NCBI GenBank assembly: GCA_040768585.1
Contig: JAXGMQ010000001.1
Coordinates: 558,001-622,000 of the forward strand
Length of the DNA stretch: 64,000 nucleotides
Direction of reading: 5' to 3'
Source of the DNA: JAXGMQ01 sp040768585
Lineage (GTDB): Bacteria > Caldisericota > Caldisericia > JAAYUI01
Position 1 is the stretch's first letter, and each line of letters begins with the position of its first letter. This document shows positions 26,727 through 34,463 of this stretch, one piece after another. Both the position numbers and the translations under genes were made by a program. The notes under the pieces were generated by a model. That model did no database searches, was not told the DNA's origin, and saw nothing but the letters and a program-made list of their open reading frames with translations.

Positions 26727-29327
26727 ATGAACCACAAAACAAAGCGAGTTGCGATATGCCAGTCTGCAATCGATTTCGATGCCCTGGCATCTCTCATGTG
26801 CATTACCAAGCTCTACCCAGGCATAGCCGTTGCCAGCGATAGCCCAATGGAGAGGTCAGTCGCGAATTTTATGGGGATATACCGCAACATGGTCGAATTT
26901 ACAAATCTTGACGACATTGACAGGAGGTCTGTTGAGTGGCTCATCATTGTCGACACAAGACCCTCAAAGCGACTTCAGGAATTCATCGCAACCTTCCCAA
27001 ATCTCAAGAAATGTCTCATCTTTGACCACCACGACACAGGCAGTGATGAGGTCAGAAATTGCCAGATTGTCCAAAAAAGAGTTGGTTCCACCACGACAAT
27101 CCTTGCTCCCATGATGATTCAAAAAAAGATTTATATCTCTCCCCAAGAAGCAACACTCATGCTTGCAGCAATATACGAGGACACAGCTTCTCTTGTGTCT
27201 CCCACCACAAAGCCAGAAGACCTTGACACAGCAGCAAGGCTCATGTCTCTTGGGGGCAACCTTCAGACCGTTAGACGTTTTATCAGCACGGCACTTGATG
27301 AGCGCGGGAAGGATATTTTAAAAAGATTCCTCGATGCAATCGAGGTCGTGCCAATGGGTGGTGTCCTCGTCGCGATCTCTTGTGTCAAATATCCAAAATA
27401 TGTTGAGAATCTAGCATTCATAACCCACAAGCTCTTTGACCTGGTTGAGGCTGATGCAATCTTCACGGCATCCGCTTTTACTGGAAACACCTACTTTGTA
27501 GGAAGATCACTTGACGAAAGATTGGTCGATTGCGCCAGGATCCTCTCCCACTTTGGAGGTGGCGGTCACAAAACGGCATCGGCTGCCAAAATCGCAGGCG
27601 AACTCGACCCAAAGGCTGCCTACAACAGGCTCATGTCAGTGTGCGAGGACGAGATAAAACCTCCACCTATCGTTTCATCCATCATGAACCATCCGGTCAA
27701 GAGCATCATGCCAAATGACACTGTAAAACGAGCGATCAAAATGCTCCAAAGGTTTGGTCACGGCGGATTGCCTGTTGTCAACAACAAAAAACTCGTTGGC
27801 ATTGTCACAAGGCGAGACCTCGACAGGGTGCCACCAGAACTTGGCGACAAACCAGTCAAGCGATTCATGACCTCAAATCCAATAACAATCCAAGCAACAG
27901 CCTCAATCGTTGAGGCCCGAAGGCTAATGATGAAAAAGGGTGTCGGCAGATTGCCAGTCAAGGATGGGGATGAACTTGTAGGAATCATCACCAGGTCTGA
28001 TGTGCTAAAAGCAAACTTCTGGCATAGGGGGCAAGACATTGGCCCATACCCAAATCCTGTCATGCTCTCTAGAATGCAAACAGGTGAGTTGTATAAAAGG
28101 CTCCCGCAGCACTTCAGGACTATCATCGAAAAAATCGCTCTCATTGCTGAAGGGCTGGGAGTCAATGCCTATCTTGTTGGGGGAGCCGTTCGCGACCTCG
28201 TGCTTGACAGGGAACCATCTGATCTTGATATAGTGGTAGGGGGTGACGCCATCAACCTCGCCCATGCAGTATCACAAGCCATTGGCGGGAGGATAATCTC
28301 CCACGAGAGGTTTGGGACAGCAAGGGTATCAACAAATGGTGCGAGTATAGACTTTGCCACAGCCCGAGCGGAGTTCTACACCGAACCTGGGAGCCACCCG
28401 GACGTGATAAGGAGCGGTGTAATTGAGGATTTGAGACGAAGAGATTTCGGGGTCAACGCACTTGCCCTAGGACTCACAGGTTCTGAGGCATGGAGAATAA
28501 TCGATGTGTGCGCCGGCCTTGAGGATATATCAAAAAAACAAATACGAGTACTTCACAATCTTTCGTTCATCGAAGACCCAACAAGAATCTTAAGAGCGGT
28601 GTATTACTCAACAATTCTCGGTTTCGAGATTGAAGACGGCACCTTGAAAATGGCAAAAGACGCCGTTAAAACGGGACTGCTTTCCACGGCCAAGAACGAA
28701 CGGACTGCCATTGAACTCATGAGGATTCTAAGCCATGAATATGGCTCAGATATGCTGGTAAAGCTCAAACTCATTGGCGGTTTGATGGCAATCTTTGACA
28801 ATTCACCACTCTATCTTTCCAACATGCTCAAACGAATTGACAAGATAAGAAAATATGCGACAAAAATTGGTTTTGAGGCAAAACCAGAATTGCTTCGAGC
28901 AATGGTTATCACAAAGGACATTGATGAGGCTCTGATTGAAGAATCACTTGGCAGAATAAGACTTTCTGGCAGATTCATTGAAAAAATAACGAAAGGACTC
29001 CTGGAGTCCAAGGCACTCAAGAGGGCGATAATAGAAGGCAATCAAGTGGGAACATACAAGACTATGAAAGCCTCAAGCCAAGAGGCGATTGTCTTCTCGT
29101 GCCTAACCACAAAACTGACCCAAAGCTTGAAACTTCTGGAGCGACTCAATAGAATACGTCAAGTGAAACTGGAAATTACTGGACAAGATCTGATAAAACA
29201 TGGAATCAAACCAGGCAAGACAATTGGCTCCGTGCTTGAAAAGGTCTTACTCTTAAAAATTGATGGAAAAATCTCTGGCTACAAGGATGAACTCAATATG
29301 GCATCCAAACTGGCAAAGGAGGAATAA
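26727..29327 (+). CDS. DHH-CBS-tRNA nucleotidyltransferase (CCA/A-adding enzyme) fusion
   Basis: An 866-residue three-part protein. Residues 1-310 are a DHH phosphoesterase: SAIDFDALASL, IIVDTRP, FDHHDTG, and DHHA1 with FGGGGHKTASAA. Residues 315-430 hold two CBS domains (MNHPVKSIMPNDTVKRAI, FMTSNPITIQATASI). Residues 470-866 are the class II poly(A) polymerase/CCA head and body: VNAYLVGGAVRDLVLDREPSDLDIVVGG, VNALALGL, and EDPTRILRAVYYS. Family knowledge: such fusions add A or CCA to tRNA 3' ends in deep bacterial lineages, and the DHH part may act as an exonuclease. It leads the run to scpB; its stop touches the GTG of the next gene. Confidence 0.92.
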   Translation: MNHKTKRVAICQSAIDFDALASLMCITKLYPGIAVASDSPMERSVANFMGIYRNMVEFTNLDDIDRRSVEWLIIVDTRPSKRLQEFIATFPNLKKCLIFDHHDTGSDEVRNCQIVQKRVGSTTTILAPMMIQKKIYISPQEATLMLAAIYEDTASLVSPTTKPEDLDTAARLMSLGGNLQTVRRFISTALDERGKDILKRFLDAIEVVPMGGVLVAISCVKYPKYVENLAFITHKLFDLVEADAIFTASAFTGNTYFVGRSLDERLVDCARILSHFGGGGHKTASAAKIAGELDPKAAYNRLMSVCEDEIKPPPIVSSIMNHPVKSIMPNDTVKRAIKMLQRFGHGGLPVVNNKKLVGIVTRRDLDRVPPELGDKPVKRFMTSNPITIQATASIVEARRLMMKKGVGRLPVKDGDELVGIITRSDVLKANFWHRGQDIGPYPNPVMLSRMQTGELYKRLPQHFRTIIEKIALIAEGLGVNAYLVGGAVRDLVLDREPSDLDIVVGGDAINLAHAVSQAIGGRIISHERFGTARVSTNGASIDFATARAEFYTEPGSHPDVIRSGVIEDLRRRDFGVNALALGLTGSEAWRIIDVCAGLEDISKKQIRVLHNLSFIEDPTRILRAVYYSTILGFEIEDGTLKMAKDAVKTGLLSTAKNERTAIELMRILSHEYGSDMLVKLKLIGGLMAIFDNSPLYLSNMLKRIDKIRKYATKIGFEAKPELLRAMVITKDIDEALIEESLGRIRLSGRFIEKITKGLLESKALKRAIIEGNQVGTYKTMKASSQEAIVFSCLTTKLTQSLKLLERLNRIRQVKLEITGQDLIKHGIKPGKTIGSVLEKVLLLKIDGKISGYKDELNMASKLAKEE

Positions 29328-30008
29328 GTGGACTATTTGAAACTGGCGATATACATCCTGTTGTTTCTTCTGTCCATCCATCTGCCAAGTTATGCGATGT
29401 CATTGCTTGCTTATCACAAGTATGGAGACTCCACTCCAAAGCTTTGTGGTAGAATGCGCTGGTATAATCCAATCCCAAGTCTCGACATCTTCGGAACAAT
29501 TACTGTCTTCTTCCTGTGGATTGCCTGGCCAAAACCAATGGATACCAATTTCAACAACCTGGGCAAAAACAGGCACCACCTCGCAATAATTGAGGCAACA
29601 GGACTTGGCGTAACTCTAGCGCTTGTGCTGGTTGGTGGGCTTTTATACCTGTTATTCTCGTCGCTTCAGCACGGGCTCAATCTCGATCTTCGATACATCA
29701 TGGGAATCACTGAGATGTTCACCTCCTTCAACATGTTCATGCTCCTTCTCAAACTGCTACCCATCCCTCCAATGCCTGGTTTTCGCATACTCGCTGGGTA
29801 TCTCTACCACAAACCGCAAGGACTCTTTGACTCCCTTCCGCTTGCCATAATGGGCTCAGTCATAATAGTTGTGCTTATTCTCTGGACTCCACTTACAGCT
29901 TGGCTCTCAAGTGGGGTGTCTGGATTTCTTGGAATATTTGGGACTAGTGGTAATGTGTATCTGAACCTACTTACGAAAATACCAACAATTGGAGGATTTT
30001 ATCCATAA
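29328..30008 (+). CDS. Site-2-protease (M50) family membrane protein lacking the metal-binding residues
   Basis: A 226-residue membrane protein with about five to six helices, placed before trpS-scpA-scpB exactly where many bacteria have an M50/YwhC-type protease. The zinc motif HExxH is replaced by HLPSY (near residues 18-22, in LSIHLPSYAMSLLAYHKYGD), and the later NxLPxxPLDG motif by LLPIPPMPGFRI (near 147), losing the metal-binding Asp. It still keeps the surrounding fold signature (GRMRWYNPIPSLDIFGT). It is therefore probably an inactive pseudoprotease. GTG start with AAAGGAGG, directly after the CCA-type gene; the stop overlaps the trpS ATG by 1 base. Confidence 0.82.
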   Translation: MDYLKLAIYILLFLLSIHLPSYAMSLLAYHKYGDSTPKLCGRMRWYNPIPSLDIFGTITVFFLWIAWPKPMDTNFNNLGKNRHHLAIIEATGLGVTLALVLVGGLLYLLFSSLQHGLNLDLRYIMGITEMFTSFNMFMLLLKLLPIPPMPGFRILAGYLYHKPQGLFDSLPLAIMGSVIIVVLILWTPLTAWLSSGVSGFLGIFGTSGNVYLNLLTKIPTIGGFYP

Positions 30009-30991
30009 TGGCTAGAATAGTGTCAGGAATGCGTTGCACCGGGCAGATGAATATCGCCCACTATCTCTCTGTTTTGCAGTCGTACAAAGAGATGCAAGAG
30101 AAACACGAGTGTTTCTTCTTCCTTGCTGATTTGCATGCTCTCACAACAAACGCTGAGAAGTCAACAGAGATTAAATCACTCACACTCGATATCGCAACCG
30201 ACTGGCTCGCATCTGGCATTTCCCCCGAGAAGGCAACCATCTTCATCCAGTCACAAATTCCCGCTCACTACAAACTCTATCTCATGCTCTCGATGATAAC
30301 TCCAACTGGCTGGCTTGAGCGTAACCCGACAGTCAAGGATATGATAAGAGACTACAACCTTGCAGACAGTGTTGGTCACGGGCTCCTCGGCTATCCTGTG
30401 TTACAGGCAGCTGACATCATCATCTACAAAGGCGAGATGGTGCCAATTGGCAAAGACCAACGCCCACACCTTGAGATAACAAGAGAGATTGTCAGACGCT
30501 TCAACAGCATGTATGGCGAGACATTCCCGGAACCACAAGAATACCTCAGAGAATATCCGCTCATAAAGGGAGTGGATGGCAAGAAAATGAGCAAGAGTCT
30601 TGATAATGCCATACTACTCACTGATGATGAAAAGACGATTGGTCAAAGGGTATCTCGAATGGTGACAGACCCCGCCAAGGTCAGAAGGGACGACCCTGGT
30701 CACCCTGATGTTTGCTCGGTTTACGAGTTCCATCAAATCCTAAAAACTCCAGACCTTGATGCTCGAGCGCAAGGATGCAAATCTGGAGAGCTTGGATGTG
30801 TCGCCTGCAAAAAGGAACTCGCCTCAGAGCTCGATGGCATCATCGCTCCAATCAGAGAGAAAAGAAAAGAGTTGGTTGAGAACCCAAAACAACTTCGCGA
30901 TGTACTGGAAGTTGGAAAGATGAAAGCAATTGAAGAATCTGAGAAGGTTTGGGGAGAGGTGATGGAGAAGATGGGATTCATGTATGGCTGA
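30008..30991 (+). CDS. trpS: Tryptophanyl-tRNA synthetase
   Basis: A class I synthetase charging tRNA-Trp; 327 residues, normal length. Seen: RIVSGMRCTGQMNIAHYLS (HIGH-like motif at NIAH near residue 16), FFLADLHALTT, YPVLQAADIIIYKG and the signature GKKMSKSLDNAI near residue 195. An extra Cys-rich insert, GCKSGELGCVACK (near 257-269), could bind a metal or Fe-S cluster as in some thermophile TrpRS. It overlaps scpA by 8 bases. Confidence 0.96.
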   Translation: MARIVSGMRCTGQMNIAHYLSVLQSYKEMQEKHECFFFLADLHALTTNAEKSTEIKSLTLDIATDWLASGISPEKATIFIQSQIPAHYKLYLMLSMITPTGWLERNPTVKDMIRDYNLADSVGHGLLGYPVLQAADIIIYKGEMVPIGKDQRPHLEITREIVRRFNSMYGETFPEPQEYLREYPLIKGVDGKKMSKSLDNAILLTDDEKTIGQRVSRMVTDPAKVRRDDPGHPDVCSVYEFHQILKTPDLDARAQGCKSGELGCVACKKELASELDGIIAPIREKRKELVENPKQLRDVLEVGKMKAIEESEKVWGEVMEKMGFMYG

Positions 30992-31730
30992 TAACGAGAA
31001 GACCATTACCTCATCTCGAAGCGTGGCTTTATCATCGCAAAAAGAGCTTGGCACGGTCAGACCTGAGAGCCTCGAACAAATAGGCAGGTTCGCGAGAGCT
31101 GGCAGAATCTCCCCATATCGAATCAAACTTTCAGCAATAAGCGATAAATTGGCTCAGAGTATCCTGAGTTCCAACAGTGTGACCCCGTCCCACCTGGAGT
31201 CACTCGATAGGGTTGCGACACTCCTTCTGATGAAAGCCCAATACGTAGCAAACGGTGGTTCTTTCCCCAAAATCGAGCATAAATCAGTTTTTGATGAAAG
31301 GGTTCACGACAAGGTTGATTCCAACCAGCAGACACTTCTGCTCCTCACTCAACTCATTGAAAGAAACTTCCACGAAATATCGGCAAGCTACCCCAGACCA
31401 AAACCTGAGACAATCGTTACTGAGGAGCTTCGAGTCCCGACAGCGAAACGGCTTCTCAAGATTGTCGAGAGGATGAGCAAGACCATCCAAAAACCAGAGA
31501 AGACAATAACGCTTCAGAAAAAAGCGCTTGATATCAGGACAGCGATGCGAGAGATTCTCGATAGGCTCCGCGCAGGTGTTCAGGTTTTATTCTCGATGCT
31601 CATCTCCCCAGGAACCACAAAGATTGACGTTATCGCCAAACTCCTCGCCCTTCTCGAACTCACCCGCAGAAAGAAAATAGAGATCTTTCAAGAGTCACCC
31701 TTTGGGCCAATTCTCATAGAACGCAAATGA
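30984..31730 (+). CDS. scpA: Segregation and condensation protein A
   Basis: ScpA is the kleisin that bridges SMC heads in the chromosome condensin. The 248-residue protein shows kleisin layout: an N-terminal helical domain (LAQSILSSNSVTPSHLESLDRVATLLLMKAQY), a charged middle and a C-terminal winged helix (AGVQVLFSMLI...IDVIAKLLALLELTRRKKIEIFQES). It overlaps trpS by 8 bases and scpB by 4, so ScpA and ScpB are made together. smc is not in the window. The first 40 residues are less conserved and may include a longer-than-usual tail. Confidence 0.9.
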   Translation: MADNEKTITSSRSVALSSQKELGTVRPESLEQIGRFARAGRISPYRIKLSAISDKLAQSILSSNSVTPSHLESLDRVATLLLMKAQYVANGGSFPKIEHKSVFDERVHDKVDSNQQTLLLLTQLIERNFHEISASYPRPKPETIVTEELRVPTAKRLLKIVERMSKTIQKPEKTITLQKKALDIRTAMREILDRLRAGVQVLFSMLISPGTTKIDVIAKLLALLELTRRKKIEIFQESPFGPILIERK

Positions 31731-32533
31731 ATCTTATCAACGCTTTAGAGGCTGTGCTTTTTGTCTCACACAAACCAATCACATTCCACAGAATTGCCAA
31801 GCTCATTGGCTGTTACACGGGCGAGGTGCCAGAACTTCTTGACAAGCTCATGGACAGGTATGAGGACAGAGGGATTGTCCTAAAAATCAGGGATGACAGG
31901 GCGCAGCTCCTCTCGCACCCCGATTACGAGGAGATAGTAAAACCCCTGAAAACCCAGATTTCGAGCAAGCGTATGACTAAGGCTGCCATCGAAACCCTAG
32001 CAATCATCGCATCCAAAGGAGAGGCGACAAAGGCTCAAATCACCAAATATAGGGGAACAACGACCGATAACACAATCGATGGGCTCGTATCCAAGGGGCT
32101 CCTTGAGAGGTTTGAGAAAAGAACTGCCGGCAAGAGGGTGAAGGTCTTCTTTAAAGTCACACCAAAATTCAGGAAGTTGGCTGGACTCTCTGACACCCAA
32201 GAACTCAAGATAAAGTTCGAATCATTGCTTGACGATGACAGGGAAGAGTCTCTGTTTGACGATATCGACGAACACCCACAGGATTTGGAGGATGGGGTGG
32301 TTATCCTCGATGGTTCAGAATCAGATGAAGACTATTTAGAAGAGGTGGACGAGTCGACCTCCGATGTCACGGACTCAGAAGATGATGCAGAAGACTCAGA
32401 CAATTCGGATGATGATACGGAAGACCCTGTCGATTCAAATGAAGACACAGAGCTCCTTAAAGATTTCGACGATTCAAATTCTTCTGATGAGTTGGATGAC
32501 GAAGATTCAGCTTCTACTCATCTAGATGAATAA
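31727..32533 (+). CDS. scpB: Segregation and condensation protein B with long acidic tail
   Basis: ScpB pairs with ScpA in the SMC complex. Residues 1-165 are the paired winged helices (ALEAVLFVSHKPITFHRIAKLIG; MTKAAIETLAIIASKGEATKAQITKYRG; GLLERFEKR). The last 90-100 residues are almost all Asp, Glu, Ser and Thr (ESDEDYLEEVDESTSDVTDSED...), so the protein is 268 residues against about 180-200 usual. Acidic tails occur in some ScpB proteins. It overlaps scpA by 4 bases and the convergent minE-like gene by 20. Confidence 0.92.
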   Translation: MNLINALEAVLFVSHKPITFHRIAKLIGCYTGEVPELLDKLMDRYEDRGIVLKIRDDRAQLLSHPDYEEIVKPLKTQISSKRMTKAAIETLAIIASKGEATKAQITKYRGTTTDNTIDGLVSKGLLERFEKRTAGKRVKVFFKVTPKFRKLAGLSDTQELKIKFESLLDDDREESLFDDIDEHPQDLEDGVVILDGSESDEDYLEEVDESTSDVTDSEDDAEDSDNSDDDTEDPVDSNEDTELLKDFDDSNSSDELDDEDSASTHLDE

Positions 32534-32759
32534 TATTTTTCAAATCAAGTTTATCTGAGGATTCCTCAAGTTTCTTGAGTTCACTCTCTGTAAGGCTAAA
32601 AAATCCAAATTTCTTCCCGTTATTGATTTTGTTTAACGCCAGTTTCTTGATGAAATTATCATCAATCACTTTCCTGTCGCGCTCTAGCAAGTCCCTGAGC
32701 CTGTTTTTGGCGTTTGCCCCTGGGGTCGGTATTTCTTTCTTGTTGGGAATATCTTGCAT
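32514..32759 (-). CDS. Possible MinE-like cell-division topological factor
   Basis: An 81-residue protein 2 bases after minD. The stretch NAKNRLRDLLERDRKVIDDNF (near 16-35) has the spacing of the MinE anti-MinCD helix (AKxRLxxxLxxDR), and the gene sits where minE usually lies. The second half (NGKKFGFFSLTESELKKLEE) lacks the usual EILxVIxKYV beta segment. The call is tentative; it could be a lineage-specific MinD partner. ATG 32759 has AAGGGA upstream. The 3' end overlaps scpB. Confidence 0.5.
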   Translation of the reverse strand: MQDIPNKKEIPTPGANAKNRLRDLLERDRKVIDDNFIKKLALNKINNGKKFGFFSLTESELKKLEESSDKLDLKNIIHLDE

Positions 32760-32761
32760 TT

Positions 32762-33562
32762 TTATGTGTCCCTTCCCTTGAAGAAATCCCCAACTCTCTG
32801 CCAGAAACCGTGTTGCGTATAATCTGGGATTGGGACATCTTTCCCTTCGATCCGAGCTGCTGCCGCCATGATTGTTTTTGACGCAATAGTCTTGTCAGAA
32901 AGCACAACCGGCTCCCCTCGATTTGTGGCAATAATGATATTTTTATCCTCAGGCACAACACCCAAAAGCCTGACAGCAAGAATATCAAGAATGTCATCAA
33001 CGCTTATCATATCTCCAGATGAGACCATCTCTGGTTTTATTCGATTGACGATGAGCGAAATATCTCTGATACCAGACGATTCAAGCAAACCAATAACTCT
33101 GTCAGCATCTCGAACAGATGCAATTTCAGGGGTTACCACGACAATCGCCTCATCGGCTGCGTTGATTGCGTTGTTAAATCCGTGCTCAATCCCAGCGGGA
33201 CAATCGAGGATGACATAGTCGAAGGCGGTCTTTAGCGCTTCCACTATCGCTTGAAGCTCATCTATGCCAAGGTCTTCCTTGCGAAATGTCTGCGCTGCGG
33301 GTAGAAGGTATAGGCTTGAGCTTAACCTTTTATCTTTCACAAGAGCCTGCTTCAGTTCGCACTCTCGCCTGGCAACATGCAGGATGTTCCATACAACTCT
33401 GTTTTCAAGACCCAGAATAACATCAAGATTGCGAAGTCCGATGTCTGTATCGACAAGCACAACCCGATTACCCGACATCGATAGGGCATACCCGATGTTT
33501 GCCGACAGCGTCGTCTTGCCGACACCACCCTTACCAGATGTGACAACTATTGCTCTGCTCAC
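32762..33562 (-). CDS. minD: Septum-site determining ATPase MinD
   Basis: MinD is a deviant Walker ATPase that binds the membrane and positions division machinery. Seen in 266 residues: TSGKGGVGKTTLSANIG (deviant Walker A), VLVDTDIGLRNLDVILGLENRVV, VILDCPAGIEHG (Walker B) and the C-terminal amphipathic membrane-targeting helix GFWQRVGDFFKG. No minC is adjacent. The GTG start has no ribosome site, but TTGACA-16-TAGAAT ends exactly 7 bases before it, predicting a leaderless mRNA. A small MinE-like gene follows after 2 bases. Confidence 0.95.
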   Translation of the reverse strand: MSRAIVVTSGKGGVGKTTLSANIGYALSMSGNRVVLVDTDIGLRNLDVILGLENRVVWNILHVARRECELKQALVKDKRLSSSLYLLPAAQTFRKEDLGIDELQAIVEALKTAFDYVILDCPAGIEHGFNNAINAADEAIVVVTPEIASVRDADRVIGLLESSGIRDISLIVNRIKPEMVSSGDMISVDDILDILAVRLLGVVPEDKNIIIATNRGEPVVLSDKTIASKTIMAAAARIEGKDVPIPDYTQHGFWQRVGDFFKGRDT

Positions 33563-33569
33563 AACAATA

Positions 33570-33597
33570 ATTCTAACTCTCCCTTTAAAAGTGTCAA
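33570..33597 (-). promoter_or_regulatory. Leaderless promoter of minD
   Basis: Minus strand: perfect TTGACA (33597-33592), 16 bases, TAGAAT (33575-33570), 7 bases, GTG of minD. Confidence 0.75.
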
Positions 33598-33640
33598 CGG
33601 CTCACAGTCATTACAAAAACGGCTGGAATCGTATATTTTT

Positions 33641-34240
33641 CTATGGTGTGAAGCCTATCCTCCTGTGAGACTGCTTTTCCTCACCAGGTTCCATCAACCC
33701 CCTCACGACCCTTATTATTGACACTATCGCCTTGTCATGCAGATCAATTTGCTCTTTCAGCCTGAAGAAACACTCTCTTTCAAAGGTTCCGTTCCTTATC
33801 GAGTTTCTCATCGAAACAAAAGCTCTGACCACGTAAAGACTCACCTGAATTGCCCTCTTTGTGTTGAGGACACTTGCTGCCATGACAACACCGTGTTCTG
33901 TAAAAGCGTTTGGGAGTGTGGATGAGTACTTTATTTTTGAGAGGTGGTCGCAATCTGCGACCAGTTTTATTTTCTCATCGCAGGTCAGCCCGAACATGAA
34001 ATCCTCCGGAAACCTCTCAATATTTCTCTTTACCTGCTCATTCAATCTCTTTGTTGTCACCCCATACAATTTTGCAAGATCCGAATCAACTATCACTCGC
34101 TTGTCCCTTACTGTTTGAATGTAGCTTGCCACATCAATTCCTAGCTCATCTTTATCAATATCACACGCATATACTTCAAGGTTCTGCTGGTCATGTTTCG
34201 TTGTCTTTTTTTCGATTTTCATGCTGTTTTTTTCGTTCAT
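33641..34240 (-). CDS. ORF6N-domain DNA-binding protein
   Basis: A 199-residue protein with the ORF6N domain near residues 35-120 (VRDKRVIVDSDLAKLYGVTTKRLNEQVKRN, FPEDFMFGLTCDE, FTEHGVVMAASVLNTKRA). Family knowledge: ORF6N and the related KilA-N fold are DNA-binding domains common in phages and in chromosomal accessory genes. A C-terminal helical tail follows. The target is unknown. AAAGGGG precedes the ATG, and a 16-bp-arm dyad lies 24-61 bases upstream, a plausible site for self-control. No other phage gene is nearby. Confidence 0.85.
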   Translation of the reverse strand: MNEKNSMKIEKKTTKHDQQNLEVYACDIDKDELGIDVASYIQTVRDKRVIVDSDLAKLYGVTTKRLNEQVKRNIERFPEDFMFGLTCDEKIKLVADCDHLSKIKYSSTLPNAFTEHGVVMAASVLNTKRAIQVSLYVVRAFVSMRNSIRNGTFERECFFRLKEQIDLHDKAIVSIIRVVRGLMEPGEEKQSHRRIGFTP

Positions 34241-34263
34241 GCTATTGCCCCTTTAATCTAGAT

Positions 34264-34301
34264 ATGTCGTTTTGTCTCAGTGAAATGAAACATTACGACA
34301 T
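34264..34301. promoter_or_regulatory. 16-bp imperfect dyad upstream of the ORF6N gene
   Basis: Left arm ATGTCGTTTTGTCTCA (34264-34279), spacer GTGAAA, right arm TGAAACATTACGACAT (34286-34301); 13 of 16 positions pair. It lies in the 34241-34463 gap between divergent genes. Further TGTCG words occur at about 34352 and 34376. Confidence 0.5.
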
Positions 34302-34463
34302 TTATCATAACTGACTAATCACCGATTTTTGTGGGTGGACAAGAACAAAAATGTCGAATTAAGCATATTAAGAAGTGTCGGATGCATCGACTGATTTTAT
34401 TTTGATTCTGCTTAGGTTATAATCGGGTAGTAGAGTGGAGACCTTATGTTTGGAGGTTCATTG

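Noticed and set aside
33641..34240. Prophage remnant around the ORF6N gene
   Set aside because: No integrase, structural or other phage gene and no attachment repeats flank it.
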